From positions 93,085-157,084 of the forward strand of contig NZ_FNOE01000004.1 of the NCBI RefSeq assembly GCF_900106555.1: a DNA stretch of 64,000 nt, given 5' to 3'. The notes below the pieces were generated by a model, which worked only from the letters and a program-made list of their open reading frames with translations, was not told where the DNA came from and made no database searches. The DNA is from Nitrosomonas oligotropha (GTDB lineage Bacteria; Pseudomonadota; Gammaproteobacteria; Burkholderiales; Nitrosomonadaceae). The position numbers were made by a program, and so were the translations under genes. This document shows positions 45,224-55,299 of the stretch, piece after piece; within the stretch, counting starts at the first letter, position 1, and every line of letters begins with the position of its first letter.

Positions 45224-46234
45224 ATGTTTAATTTTAAAAAAAATCATTATGCCGCACTCATTGCGTTGAGTGTATTAGGCACTACGCAAGCTCAAGCTGC
45301 GTTGACGCTAACTGCCGATGGCGTAGCTTTGGGTTTCACACTGTCAGAATTCGTATCGACGAACCCAGGCTACGACGGTTGCTGCAGCGGCCCTTTCGGC
45401 ATAGCCATGGACGCAGCCAGCGGCCATGTCATGGTGAACGTAGCTGGCTCTGGTACGCGCTACGTATTCAACGATGTCGATAATCAGACTTTGGCTGATG
45501 CTATAACATCGGTTCCTTCATCCACCTTCACCGGCGGTTATGCGACGGCTGGCGGAAAAGCCTACGGTCCATTTTTCCAGATGGCTGCCGATGGCTCGGT
45601 CGATCACGTGCTTACCGGCGTCACGACCAGCGGATACCTGGGAATGTGGGGTAATCCAGTCAATGGTCACATCATTGCAACTAGCGGTTCCGGTTTGATC
45701 GATATTGATCCGCTGGCCGACGGCGGCGCAGGTTCCTTCCGTGTGATCAATTCAGGTGTGTTTGGAGATGGTGTGTCGGTTTCACCGGACGGTACTACTG
45801 CGTATGTGGCTTCAGGCAATATCAGCGCTTATGACATAGCCACCGGCGCATTTATAACATCGTATTCTCCAGGCTTCGGTTTCGGCGTTGACGGCACTGG
45901 CGTGATCACCAGCCACGATGCACTCAATGGCAGCATCATCGCCAACATGAATTCCGGCGATATCGTCTTAATTGATCCGGTATCGGGTAACAGCACACTG
46001 ATCGCCAGCGGCGGAACGCGGGGTGATTACACCGCTCCCGATGTTTTGAATGGTACGTTATTCCTGGCTGCTGCAGACGGCGTTTACCGGCTATCGTGTG
46101 GAATTGATTGCGGAATTGGCGTACCGCCACCACCTATTCCTGAACCGGAAACCTATGCCATGCTTTTGGCTGGCCTTGGCTTAATTGGTTTTTCGGTATA
46201 CCGCAGAAAGCAACATACTGAAACTGCGGTATAA
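45224..46234 (+). CDS. PEP-CTERM surface protein (beta-propeller-like)
   Basis: A 336-residue exported protein: signal peptide (AALIALSVLGTTQAQA), a body of repeated segments like FGDGVSVSPDGTTAYVASGNISAYDIATG that suggest a beta-propeller, and a C-terminal sorting signal PEPETYAMLLAGLGLIGFSVYRRK. PEP-CTERM proteins are cut and anchored by an exosortase, often with exopolysaccharide export. Cysteine pairs (GCCSGP, SCGIDCG) lie near both ends of the body. AAAGGTAA precedes ATG 45224. No exosortase gene is in the window. Function unknown; a biofilm-matrix role is typical. Confidence 0.88.
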   Translation: MFNFKKNHYAALIALSVLGTTQAQAALTLTADGVALGFTLSEFVSTNPGYDGCCSGPFGIAMDAASGHVMVNVAGSGTRYVFNDVDNQTLADAITSVPSSTFTGGYATAGGKAYGPFFQMAADGSVDHVLTGVTTSGYLGMWGNPVNGHIIATSGSGLIDIDPLADGGAGSFRVINSGVFGDGVSVSPDGTTAYVASGNISAYDIATGAFITSYSPGFGFGVDGTGVITSHDALNGSIIANMNSGDIVLIDPVSGNSTLIASGGTRGDYTAPDVLNGTLFLAAADGVYRLSCGIDCGIGVPPPPIPEPETYAMLLAGLGLIGFSVYRRKQHTETAV

Positions 46235-46283
46235 ATGCTGATCGCTAAAAATACTTAACCGGAATATTTTCAGCTAAGTTACG

Positions 46284-46333
46284 GGAATAGCGATTCATAC
46301 TATTCGATTCCTTGAATATAGTTTCGCTATTCC
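46284..46333. repeat. Inverted repeat between convergent genes
   Basis: GGAATAGCGA (46284-46293) and TCGCTATTCC (46324-46333) are perfect inverted copies 30 bp apart, with nested ATTCA and TGAAT inside. It lies between the PEP-CTERM and CHAP-like genes, which converge, so it may act as a two-way terminator, although the T runs are short. Confidence 0.45.
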
Positions 46334-46404
46334 TCATCGTTTACCACGCTCATCCATACTTGAAAAACCGTCTGGTATAAGCCTCACGCTATATTTTAAA
46401 AAGC

Positions 46405-47109
46405 TCAGGCTTCGTTGACCGACAGCCCCTCATCCCGGTCTTTTAGAACTACACCGGTACTCAGAGAAATGGCCGTTTTAGGCCAGCGCGCGCCGCGCAA
46501 TCTGTCTTTGCCCAACCACATCAGACACACGGCATCGGATTGATTCCCGCCAAGAATTTGATAGGCATCGTCATCCTCACCGGCATAGAAACCCACATGA
46601 CCCTTTCCGCTTGCCAGCGATTCACGCCAGAACACCATGATAGCGCCCAGACGAGGATTGGTAGAGACGCCGAATTTTTCCCACTGCCGGGCACCCAATG
46701 GATTTCCCGGCAATACTTCCTGCTGCAGGGTGGTACCGACACAATGCGCCACGAATAACCCACACCACGGCACATCGTCACCGGCATAACTGATATCGAG
46801 ATTCTTCGCCCAATCCATGATGTCAGGATTGTTCTTGTTGCCGAGCACTTCCTTCGTGCCCATTAAATGCCTCGCCTCTTCAAACCAAGGGAGTAATGGG
46901 GTGTTCGCCGAAATAGCCGACGGCATACCGGAAAAAAGCGCTGCGGTAGTTTTCGGACCCACGATACCATCCACTTCAAGACCCTGGCGCTGCTGAAACT
47001 GCATCACCACGGCGATGGTGTTGCGTCCCCAGATATCGTCGATCTCGCCCGGATCAAAACCTTTATTTTTCAGCGCTTGTTGAATTTGTTTGACTGCACT
47101 GCTTGCCAT
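46405..47109 (-). CDS. Peptidoglycan-binding and amidase/CHAP-like protein
   Basis: A 234-residue protein with a peptidoglycan-binding domain (residues 5-60: VKQIQQALKNKGFDPGEIDDIWGRNTIAVVMQFQQRQGLEVDGIVGPKTTAAL) and a TIGR02594/CHAP-like cysteine peptidase domain (75-200). The active cysteine is probably C in DDVPWCGLFVAHCV, with H in GKGHVGFYAGED as partner. No signal peptide is present. GGGAGG lies before two consecutive ATGs (47112, 47109); the second has better spacing. A decayed C-terminal copy lies at 44846-44938. Phage-derived lysin or cell-wall remodelling enzyme are both plausible. Confidence 0.82.
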   Translation of the reverse strand: MASSAVKQIQQALKNKGFDPGEIDDIWGRNTIAVVMQFQQRQGLEVDGIVGPKTTAALFSGMPSAISANTPLLPWFEEARHLMGTKEVLGNKNNPDIMDWAKNLDISYAGDDVPWCGLFVAHCVGTTLQQEVLPGNPLGARQWEKFGVSTNPRLGAIMVFWRESLASGKGHVGFYAGEDDDAYQILGGNQSDAVCLMWLGKDRLRGARWPKTAISLSTGVVLKDRDEGLSVNEA

Positions 47110-47174
47110 CATCCCTCCCGGAATTTCTATGAATTGAATACATAGCCCAGGGTGGAATTATGCAGTATTTCTCT

Positions 47175-50100
47175 CTACGGCTTCCACTTCTTACGTTTCT
47201 CGATCAGGTCGGACAAATGATCAAGCAGTTCATCCTCTTTGTAAGGTTTGCCAAGAAATACATCAACGCCCAGATCCTTAGCAATTTTCCGGTGTTTTTC
47301 CGCAGTGCGCGACGAAATGATGATCACCGGCATATGCGCCGTTGCGGGATTATCACGTACTTTCTGGATCAATTCAAAACCGTTCATTTTCGGCATTTCC
47401 AAATCGATCAGCATGACGTCTGGAATGGTTTCCTGAAGAATGTCGACCGCTTCCGCGCCATTCTTCGCGATCAGCACATCGCAACCTTCGCGTTCCAACA
47501 GGCGGCAGGTGACTTTGCGCACGGTCAGCGAATCGTCCACCACCATGACAGCGGGTGGCGCGGCTGTTTTCTTTTTCTTCGCCGGAGTCAGCGCGGTAAC
47601 CGGTGTACTGAGCACTTGTTGCACATCGCTGCGCTGCATCAATTTCACCGGATTCAGGATCAGAATCACTTCGCCGTCACCGGTAATGGTGGCGCCTTCC
47701 ACGCCGGGCGCTTGCGCCAGTTGCGCGCCGATATTCTTCGCCACTACTTCGTTGCTGCCGAGCAATTCGTCGACATGTACCGCCAGATGCTGGGTACCAC
47801 TATGCAGGAACAAGACCTGACTGCGTTTAGCGGTTTCCGGCACAACGCCGGATTCACCCAGCAAATGCGACAGATGTGCAAATGGATAGGTTTTTCCATT
47901 GAGGGTAACACAGTGATCCTGGTAAATTTTCTGCAACGTTTCCGCATCGAATTCACATTGCTGTTCGACAATAAAAGCAGGAATCGCATAGGTTTGCTTG
48001 CCGGTGCGAACCATCAATGTTTGCGCAACCGATACGGTCAGTGGCAGGTTAATCGTGAAAACCGTTCCCTGATTGGGCGTGGATTCCACGCTGATGCGCC
48101 CGCCCAGCATCGTAATCTCATTCTTCACGATATCCAGGCCAATGCCGCGTCCCGCTATTCCCGTCACCGAATCGGTGGTCGACAAGCCGGGCATGAAAAT
48201 CAGCGACATCACCTTGTCATCGCCAAGCACCGCATCGCTGCGGATCAGACCCAGCTGCTGCGCTTCCTCGCGAATGCGCGGCAAATTCAGGCCGCGGCCA
48301 TCGTCGCTCAACGTGATGGTCACTTCGTTACCTTCCTGACGCAGCCGGATTTCGACTTGTCCGGTTTCGGATTTGCCGAGCCGCTGTCTTTCCCCCGGCT
48401 CTTCGATACCATGGGCGATGGCATTACGCAGCAGATGTTCCAGCGGCGGGTTGATTTTCTCCAGTACATTGCGATCAATTTCAACATCGGCACCGTGAAT
48501 CTCGAGGCTGGCCTTTTTGCCCAAATCCTCGGCCACTTGCCGGGCGATACGGTAATAACGTTCGGCATAGTTACTGAACGGGATGGTACGGATTTGCAGC
48601 AACGATTGCTGCAACTGCCGGTTCATCACCGCTTGCTGCGCAACCGCTTCCTCAGCAGCAATCTGCGTGGTCCGCAAGCTTTTTTGCACGCTGATGATGT
48701 CATCGACGCTTTCCGCCATCAGCCGGGTCAATTCCTGGAAGCGCGAGAAGCGGTCAAATTCGAGCGGATCAAATGCCGGTTCGCTTTCCTGTTGATGGAC
48801 AAGATGCGATTGCATTTGCGTTTCCGCCTGGATTTCCACTTCGCGCAACTGATCGTGCAAGCGATGTGTACTTTCCGTCAAATCCTGCAAGGATTGCTTG
48901 AAATTGTTCAGCTGCGCCTCGATTTTTGAGCGCAGAATGCTGGCTTCTCCGGCATCGTTGACGAGGCGGTCAATCAACTCGGAATTGATACGCAGCAATG
49001 TTTTGGATTGCAGCAACCCGGTGGCTTCGGCGGGCGGTTGGGCCAGTTCGGCGATCGCCACGGCTGCGGCAGTCAGTGCATCGCTTGCTGGAGTAGCAGC
49101 GCTTTCATCGCGCTGAAGCTGTTCAATCTCGCCGCTGATCGCGTCAAATTCACTTTCCAGCTGATCCAGCGCGGCATCGGAAATATTGCGCTCGCGGAAA
49201 GCCGTTTCCACATGGCTTTCCATCGCATGAATCAATTCACCCAGTTGCATGGCGCCCGCCATGCGCGCGCTACCTTTCAGGGTATGCAGCAAACGCAGCA
49301 ATGCATGATGGATATCCTCGTCTTGCGGCAACATGCGCCACGCACGCAGTTTTGCGCCCATGCGCGGAATGATGTCGTGCGTTTCTTCCAGAAATACCGC
49401 CAGCAATTCCGGATTGATCCGATCTGCCGGTGCGGCAGCGTGCGGTAACTGTTCCGGCTGAGCCGTCTGAACCGGTTCGTCTGGAACCAGGGGTACTGCA
49501 ACAGTTTTGACGCGCGTCAGCAGTTCTTGTGCCGCTCGCAGTATTGCGTCCGCATCAACCTCGGCTACGCCGTGTTCGCGTAGATCATCACACCATCCGC
49601 CATACGCTTGGCAAGTTTGGTCAACCAAGTCGAGCAGCGGATCGGAAGCGGATCTTTTTTCATTTAACCAAAGATTCAGCACTTGCTCCAGATTCCAGGC
49701 CACTTCACTCAGATCATCGAGCCTGACCATGCGGCCGCTGCCTTTCAACGTGTGAAATCCGCGCCGCGCACTCGCCAGCGCTTCTTGATCGATTGGATTG
49801 ATGCGGCATTTGCGCACATCACCGGCAATACCCGCCAGCACTTCACCCGCTTCTTCCAGGAATATACCGAGCAGCTCGGGATCGATCGCGTCACTCACCG
49901 CCGCAGCGGGTGCAGTATCCGCATTTAGCACGGCGGCAGGTTGCGTAGCCGTTTGCAACGGCGGGGTTGCATGGGTTGCATTGGTTGCATTAGCGGCGAT
50001 CTGGAACAGCTTGATGGCTTCCTCGACAATCTGCTCGCTATCGGGTTGCCCGCTACGCAATGCTTCGATGTAGAAACCCAAGCTGCTCAATCCGTCGACG

Positions 50101-51695
50101 AGCAGAACTTGTTCGGTTTCGACAATCTCATAACCTGGCTTCGATAGTTTTTCAACCAGACCGTGGCAATGATGCAGCAGCGTATGCGCACGCTCCAGAT
50201 CCAGCATAACCAAGGTACCGGAGACCTGCTTGAACAAATCCGGCAGCAGCGGCAATTCCGAACGCTGGGCGGGTTCAAAAAAGAATTTATCCAGAATGCT
50301 TTCGATGTGCGCCAGATTCGTCAGAATTTCCTGCGCCACCTGCGCCAATAATTCTTGTTCCTGTGTTTTGCCATCCAGCACTTTAAATGTCGGTGCCGGC
50401 GGCAATTCGCCGATCTGGATATCGCCCGTCGTAATGCCGTGCAGACGGGAATCAATCACGTCGATCTGGTACGGCAGATCGTCAGGCAGCTTATAGAAAT
50501 CGTCAATAATGCTTTCAACCAGCAGTAGTGCCGTGGCCATTTCCATCGCCAGCTCTTCACTCGTTTCCTGCGGATGATCGTGCAAGTAGGTCACCGTATC
50601 GCCAATGGCATCGATTAATTTCACCAGTGGCGCGCACTCCGTTTGCCGCGCTTGATGGCTGAGCCAGTCAACGTATTCCAATAATGTAACCAGGCTCTCC
50701 TGATGCCCGGCACAGAACTCGCGCCAGATATCGTTCGCCTGCATCAACGTATCGCGCAACCTGTCCAATATGGGACGCAACGTTTCCGATTGTTCGAATG
50801 TCGGCGTATCCTGATCCTTGGTTTGACCGGGCCAGGTATAGCTGTGCTTGATCGCATTGATGCGCGCGCTGTCCGATTCGCTATGCGCGATGTGGTACAG
50901 CAATTCGCGCATTAACATGGACGTGTTACCGGTCGTACCCGCCGCCAAATGGCGGATGGTTTGCTCAATCTTTCCGCACAGACGGCGAACCGGCAAATCG
51001 ATCTGGCTACTGTCCAGTTGCAGCAAATCTTCCAGAAAACCGGCCGTCACCCACCAGAATGCACGCGCATCGGTAGTTCCCGGAAACGCCTCGATTTTAT
51101 CCGCCACGGCGGCCATTTGCCGCAAGCCGTCCTGATTCGATGGATCGCGCAGCCACTTCAGCAAACCGGCTTGATACTCGGCACCCAATTGTTTGGCCAG
51201 AATCTTGGCGGCAGCCGCGTCGATAGCGGCGGCTTCGGCTTTTAATGCCGGTGCGGCCGCTAAACGGGGAAAAAACAAATCGCTTTCGGGCGCGTTTTCA
51301 AAACCGTACACCTGCATCAAACCGCGATACGCCGGGAACAGCCGTAGCGGATTCTCTTCCGCGCCATCGATCAATTCGTTCAAGTAAAACAGCAGCGCCT
51401 TGGTGGATTGCTTCAGCGCATCGAATACCGGCGGACTGGGTTCAATTTTCTTACTGATCAGCGCCTCAACCAGTTGCTCCATTTTTCCGGTGACGATGGT
51501 AATGCTGGTCAATCCCAGCATCTCGAGCAGACCGTCCAACTGATGAATATAACCGCGGCAATCCTTGATGAGATCTGTCTTGCCGGGATGCTGGCTGTAT
51601 ACCTCCAGATTCTGGTCGATCAATGCAAAGACTTGGTAAATCCCGTCCTTGATCCCGATAATCGAAGCAATATTCAGTTTGGCTTGCGCGCTCAT
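47175..51695 (-). CDS. pilL: Chp-type chemotaxis histidine kinase PilL/ChpA
   Basis: A 1506-residue hybrid kinase of the type IV pilus Chp system. The N-terminal 600 residues are helical with degenerate Hpt-like modules; true Hpt domains have H648 (HTLKGSGRM) and H804 (HTLKGSARM). The kinase core has NAIAHGIE, DDGRG and GIAGRGIGLDIV, followed by a CheW-like domain and a C-terminal receiver with the phospho-acceptor Asp in LIDLEMPKMNG. It would phosphorylate PilG/PilH to control twitching and surface sensing. A low-complexity linker near residues 570-600 (repeated NATHAT) varies. It follows pilJ by 40 bp; pilG, pilH and pilI are not beside it. Confidence 0.93.
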   Translation of the reverse strand: MSAQAKLNIASIIGIKDGIYQVFALIDQNLEVYSQHPGKTDLIKDCRGYIHQLDGLLEMLGLTSITIVTGKMEQLVEALISKKIEPSPPVFDALKQSTKALLFYLNELIDGAEENPLRLFPAYRGLMQVYGFENAPESDLFFPRLAAAPALKAEAAAIDAAAAKILAKQLGAEYQAGLLKWLRDPSNQDGLRQMAAVADKIEAFPGTTDARAFWWVTAGFLEDLLQLDSSQIDLPVRRLCGKIEQTIRHLAAGTTGNTSMLMRELLYHIAHSESDSARINAIKHSYTWPGQTKDQDTPTFEQSETLRPILDRLRDTLMQANDIWREFCAGHQESLVTLLEYVDWLSHQARQTECAPLVKLIDAIGDTVTYLHDHPQETSEELAMEMATALLLVESIIDDFYKLPDDLPYQIDVIDSRLHGITTGDIQIGELPPAPTFKVLDGKTQEQELLAQVAQEILTNLAHIESILDKFFFEPAQRSELPLLPDLFKQVSGTLVMLDLERAHTLLHHCHGLVEKLSKPGYEIVETEQVLLVDGLSSLGFYIEALRSGQPDSEQIVEEAIKLFQIAANATNATHATPPLQTATQPAAVLNADTAPAAAVSDAIDPELLGIFLEEAGEVLAGIAGDVRKCRINPIDQEALASARRGFHTLKGSGRMVRLDDLSEVAWNLEQVLNLWLNEKRSASDPLLDLVDQTCQAYGGWCDDLREHGVAEVDADAILRAAQELLTRVKTVAVPLVPDEPVQTAQPEQLPHAAAPADRINPELLAVFLEETHDIIPRMGAKLRAWRMLPQDEDIHHALLRLLHTLKGSARMAGAMQLGELIHAMESHVETAFRERNISDAALDQLESEFDAISGEIEQLQRDESAATPASDALTAAAVAIAELAQPPAEATGLLQSKTLLRINSELIDRLVNDAGEASILRSKIEAQLNNFKQSLQDLTESTHRLHDQLREVEIQAETQMQSHLVHQQESEPAFDPLEFDRFSRFQELTRLMAESVDDIISVQKSLRTTQIAAEEAVAQQAVMNRQLQQSLLQIRTIPFSNYAERYYRIARQVAEDLGKKASLEIHGADVEIDRNVLEKINPPLEHLLRNAIAHGIEEPGERQRLGKSETGQVEIRLRQEGNEVTITLSDDGRGLNLPRIREEAQQLGLIRSDAVLGDDKVMSLIFMPGLSTTDSVTGIAGRGIGLDIVKNEITMLGGRISVESTPNQGTVFTINLPLTVSVAQTLMVRTGKQTYAIPAFIVEQQCEFDAETLQKIYQDHCVTLNGKTYPFAHLSHLLGESGVVPETAKRSQVLFLHSGTQHLAVHVDELLGSNEVVAKNIGAQLAQAPGVEGATITGDGEVILILNPVKLMQRSDVQQVLSTPVTALTPAKKKKTAAPPAVMVVDDSLTVRKVTCRLLEREGCDVLIAKNGAEAVDILQETIPDVMLIDLEMPKMNGFELIQKVRDNPATAHMPVIIISSRTAEKHRKIAKDLGVDVFLGKPYKEDELLDHLSDLIEKRKKWKP

Positions 51696-51735
51696 ATTTT
51701 TGTACCATCAATCGATAGAGAAACCGGCACGGACA

Positions 51736-53841
51736 TCACACCTTGAAGTTGGATACCGATGCTTTCAGTTCGGACGCGAATCCCGCGATCTGTTTGATCG
51801 ATCCCGTGGTTTTCAGCGTTCCTTGTGTCGTCTGCCGGGTAATATGAAGAATTTCTTCCATATTGGCAACCACCTTATGCGCCGCCCGTGTCTGCGTGTT
51901 GGTCACGTCAAAAATATGCGTGACCAGCTGGGCCAGTTGTTTAGATACTTGTTCGATTTCTTCCAGCGCCCGGCCCGCCGCGTCGGAACGTTTCGCGCCT
52001 TTCGCCACCCCGAGCGTGCTGCGCTCCATCGCCGCGATGGCATCCTGTGTATCGCCCTGAATGGTGATGATCAATTCGCTGATCTGCTTGCTCGCTTCCG
52101 CCGACCGTTCCGCCAAACGCTGCACTTCTTGTGCAATCACGGTAAATCCGTGCCCCGCTTCGCCAGCGGCGGTGGCCTGCAGCGCTGCGTTCAGAGCCAG
52201 CACGTTGGTTTGATCGGTGATGTCGGTGATCAACGCGACAATCTCGCCGATCTCCTGCGAGCTTTCGCCGAGACGCTTAATCCGTTTCGAGGTATCTTGG
52301 ATATGCGTGCGGATTTCGTTCATTCCGGCGATCGACTCACGCACCGCCAGTGTGCCTTTCTCCGCTGCGGCCAATGATTGTTTCGCGACTTTGGCGGATT
52401 CTGTGGCCATGTCCGATATGTCACTGATCGATTCCGTCATGCCGACTACCGCCAGAGTGGTTTGTTCGATTCTATCCGTTTGCTGCTGCGCCGCAGTTAA
52501 CAAACCGGACGAAACTTGCTGCGCCTGATGGGATGCTTTCACCACCAGCGCACCCGCCTGATTGACCTGTTCCACCAGTGTGTGCAATTCCTCGATGGTA
52601 CTGTTGATGGCGTCAGCAATTGCACCGGTCATATGGTTAGTGATGTCGGTACGCACCGTCAGATCGCCGTCGGCGATTCTTTTCATGTCATCTAACAGTG
52701 TCACAATCGCTTTTTGCGCTTTTTCGACTTCATTGCGGTTGGCCAGATCCTGATGATAGGTATTGCGGCGCACCGACCGGATTAACAAGACCAGTGCCAG
52801 CACGGCACAGGCAGCCAGGATCATTGCCAGCGTATTCAGCAGCAGCGCGGAATGACTGTTTTGCTGTTGTATTTCATCGTCGAGCGTTGCGGCTTGTTCC
52901 TGCATCGCAGCATGGCTGTTCACAATCTCGTCGATTGCGGATTCCATCGTCAGCGCGACAGGAATTTCTTTGCGGATGATATGTAAATGCTCGTCAAATT
53001 TTCTCAATTGCGCATACGCATGCGATAACAGATCCTGGATGACTTCATGCTTGCTGGAAATCGCACCAAGACCATGATTGCCTTGACTCAGGGTTTGGAT
53101 CATCGCGGCAACTTGCGCATGATCCTGCGCCAGTTGCGCAGTGATTTCCGCCAGCGGCGACTCGAGCGGCAGCAGCGTCTTCACATTTTTGGCCACGGTG
53201 CGCGCATGTATTTTGATCGTTTCCACGGTACGTATTTCTTGGGACAGATTTCCGGCTTCCGTCATGCGATTGATCAGTTCATCAATACGTCTCGCCAACT
53301 GGCTGTGTGCATTATTGACCGCTTTGATGCTGTTGTTGAGCCGTATTAGAGGTTCCTGCTGATTCAGAATCAAATCGATCCTTTGATCTTCCAGTTGCCA
53401 GTTTCTGAAATAAGTGTGCAAGCCAGGCGCTAATGAATCATCCGCAACTGCCACGGTTGTGCCGCGATACGAACCGCCTTGCAATAACAGTGAAATGTCA
53501 TGATTGAATTGCTGGCGGCTATCGCGCAACCGGGTGAAGGCTGTTGCTTCGCCAAACAACGCTTGTTGTAGGGCATTGGCGATATGCGCATGCTGAATTT
53601 GCAACTGCGCGGCCAACTCCGGCTGAATCGCATTCTGTCTGGCTTGGCGCACACTGATTGTTAGCGTCATCAACAACAGCACAGTGAAAAACATCACGAC
53701 GCCACCCAGCACCCAGCTGTTGTTTACCAGCGCAGCATCCTTGGGAATATTTTTCTTTGCGGGCGCCGCAAGCACCGGCAACTTCTTACCTAACGCAACC
53801 AAACCGGTTGGCAATCCGAATTTAGAAAAATTGTCTTCCAT
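51736..53841 (-). CDS. pilJ: Type IV pilus methyl-accepting receptor PilJ
   Basis: A 701-residue chemoreceptor. A long N-terminal cytoplasmic part precedes the first helix (VVMFFTVLLLMTLTISV), then a periplasmic helical region (about 70-320) and a second helix (LALVLLIRSVRR region), HAMP, and a signalling domain with the invariant hairpin EIGEIVALITDITDQTNVLALNAALQATAAGEAGHGFTVIAQEVQRLAERS. The periplasmic part is typical of PilJ. It forms an operon with pilL. The gene has its own start region; the other Chp genes must lie elsewhere. Confidence 0.92.
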   Translation of the reverse strand: MEDNFSKFGLPTGLVALGKKLPVLAAPAKKNIPKDAALVNNSWVLGGVVMFFTVLLLMTLTISVRQARQNAIQPELAAQLQIQHAHIANALQQALFGEATAFTRLRDSRQQFNHDISLLLQGGSYRGTTVAVADDSLAPGLHTYFRNWQLEDQRIDLILNQQEPLIRLNNSIKAVNNAHSQLARRIDELINRMTEAGNLSQEIRTVETIKIHARTVAKNVKTLLPLESPLAEITAQLAQDHAQVAAMIQTLSQGNHGLGAISSKHEVIQDLLSHAYAQLRKFDEHLHIIRKEIPVALTMESAIDEIVNSHAAMQEQAATLDDEIQQQNSHSALLLNTLAMILAACAVLALVLLIRSVRRNTYHQDLANRNEVEKAQKAIVTLLDDMKRIADGDLTVRTDITNHMTGAIADAINSTIEELHTLVEQVNQAGALVVKASHQAQQVSSGLLTAAQQQTDRIEQTTLAVVGMTESISDISDMATESAKVAKQSLAAAEKGTLAVRESIAGMNEIRTHIQDTSKRIKRLGESSQEIGEIVALITDITDQTNVLALNAALQATAAGEAGHGFTVIAQEVQRLAERSAEASKQISELIITIQGDTQDAIAAMERSTLGVAKGAKRSDAAGRALEEIEQVSKQLAQLVTHIFDVTNTQTRAAHKVVANMEEILHITRQTTQGTLKTTGSIKQIAGFASELKASVSNFKV

Positions 53842-54068
53842 TGTGTTCTCCAGCTTGAAGTCAGACTTTCTGAATGTCCGTTCTTTTCAAAAATAAACGG
53901 CATCAGACAGGGGAAATACCGGACGACAGCTTAACTGCTGGAGTGCTTAATCAAAGACAGGATAAGACCTGTAAAACAATGTTTTTTATGAATCTATAGA
54001 ACTTTATACCAAAAAATTCAATTGATTGCAGGGCAGAACGAGAACAGCCTGCTCGCGGTGTTTAAAAT

Positions 54069-54094
54069 AAGAACGGATGAATTCATCCGTTCTT
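54069..54094. terminator. Palindromic terminator between PEP-CTERM gene and pilJ
   Basis: A perfect 26-bp palindrome centred on GAATTC: AAGAACGGATGAA with its complement. On the minus strand it lies 30 bp after the stop of the HAF PEP-CTERM gene and is followed by ATTTTAAA, so it likely ends that transcript before pilJ. Confidence 0.7.
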
Positions 54095-54123
54095 TGCAAC
54101 TGAAAAAGGAAACTAGCGAAACT

Positions 54124-55299
54124 TTACCTTCGATGTTTGCCGGTTTCTTTACGACGGCGAGCCGCAGCACCGATCAAGCCCAAGCCTGCCAGCAACATGC
54201 CATAGGTTTCAGGTTCCGGAACAGGAGATAGCAAAAAGGCATGCCCCTGATCAATACCTAAAAGATGATTGACCGCCGTACCGACAATTTCACCGTGATC
54301 GTTGATACCAGCCGCTTCCTTTAGTACCCAGCCAGCGCTGACCAGTGCGGGATCCAGCAAACTGTTCAAGTCGATCAGCACGCTACCATCCCAGAATGTT
54401 GCATGCTGCGAGCCGTCCGCCAATTCGCTCCAACCGGTTACTTGCCCCAGACTGTTGAGGGCGAGCGCTTGACTGTTCGGGCCGCCCAATGTACCCAGAT
54501 CGATTAGGCTGGAACCGTTCCAGAATGTGACATGTTGCTCGAAATCACCGGCGAGATAACTCCACCCGGCAATTTGCCCGCTGGCATTGATAGCCAGCGC
54601 ACTGCTATCGATGCCGCCGAGCGTGCCAAGATCAGTAGCCGAACCATTGTTGATATTCCATAACGTTGCATGGCTGGCAGTATCCCCGCTGGTAAAACTA
54701 TTGCCAACGGCGAGTCCGGCGTTGTTGATTCCGAATGCTTCACCCGTTTGCCCGCCGAGCGTGTTCAGCACAGTGGGTGTCGTACTGTTGTCCCAGAGTA
54801 ACGGTTTAAAGGAACTTTTATCAGCTGCAACCGCAGCTCCGACAATTTGCCCGAGATCGTTAATGCCTTCCCCCACACTCCAGAATTCGTCTTTGCGCCC
54901 TGCTAAATCGCCGAGATCGGTTCGCACACCGGCAGCGTTCCAAGTTGAAGAAAAGAACCAGAAGCCACGGTCCGCGAAGCCACCCGTCACCGCGCCTGAA
55001 GCGTTAATGCTCCAGCCACGGCTGTCCATACCGCTGGTAGCGTTGGTGGTCATGGTGGTGCCATGCCATATCGTTAGAATCTCGCCGTCATCCCGGGTGG
55101 AAGTTCCGCGGCTGTTGTCGCCGGTGATCTGCCCGGCGTTATTGATGGCGAGCGCATTGGACCAAGGTCCGCCTGCGGTGCCTAGATCGTGGAAAACGTA
55201 ACCAGCCGCATCGGCCCGGTTAATGGCCAGCAACAGAATGCCAGCCGCAATTAAACCGGCATACTTGACGTTGAAATATCGGATCGTTTCAGATTTCAT
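54124..55299 (-). CDS. HAF-repeat PEP-CTERM surface protein
   Basis: A 391-residue exported protein. The signal peptide is residues 1-32 (YAGLIAAGILLLAINRADA). The body consists of about seven repeats of the extracellular HAF type (DLGTLGG...ALNSLGQVTGWSEL), in which each unit holds an N-x-x-G-Q pattern. The C-terminus PEPETYGMLLAGLGLIGAAARRRKE is the exosortase sorting signal. An upstream open stretch to 55401 is ignored because AAAGGAAAAACT fits ATG 55299. Function unknown; HAF proteins are surface or matrix components. Confidence 0.88.
   Translation of the reverse strand: MKSETIRYFNVKYAGLIAAGILLLAINRADAAGYVFHDLGTAGGPWSNALAINNAGQITGDNSRGTSTRDDGEILTIWHGTTMTTNATSGMDSRGWSINASGAVTGGFADRGFWFFSSTWNAAGVRTDLGDLAGRKDEFWSVGEGINDLGQIVGAAVAADKSSFKPLLWDNSTTPTVLNTLGGQTGEAFGINNAGLAVGNSFTSGDTASHATLWNINNGSATDLGTLGGIDSSALAINASGQIAGWSYLAGDFEQHVTFWNGSSLIDLGTLGGPNSQALALNSLGQVTGWSELADGSQHATFWDGSVLIDLNSLLDPALVSAGWVLKEAAGINDHGEIVGTAVNHLLGIDQGHAFLLSPVPEPETYGMLLAGLGLIGAAARRRKETGKHRR

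Noticed and set aside
47160..48929. A 589-codon open frame on the plus strand opposite pilL
   Set aside because: It is entirely antisense to the conserved kinase, CheW and receiver domains of PilL and its translation has no protein-like pattern; it is a codon-bias shadow.
49965..50000. Short TTGCAT repeats, possible repeat array
   Set aside because: They encode the NATNATHAT linker of PilL in frame; a small tandem repeat, not a CRISPR or regulatory array.
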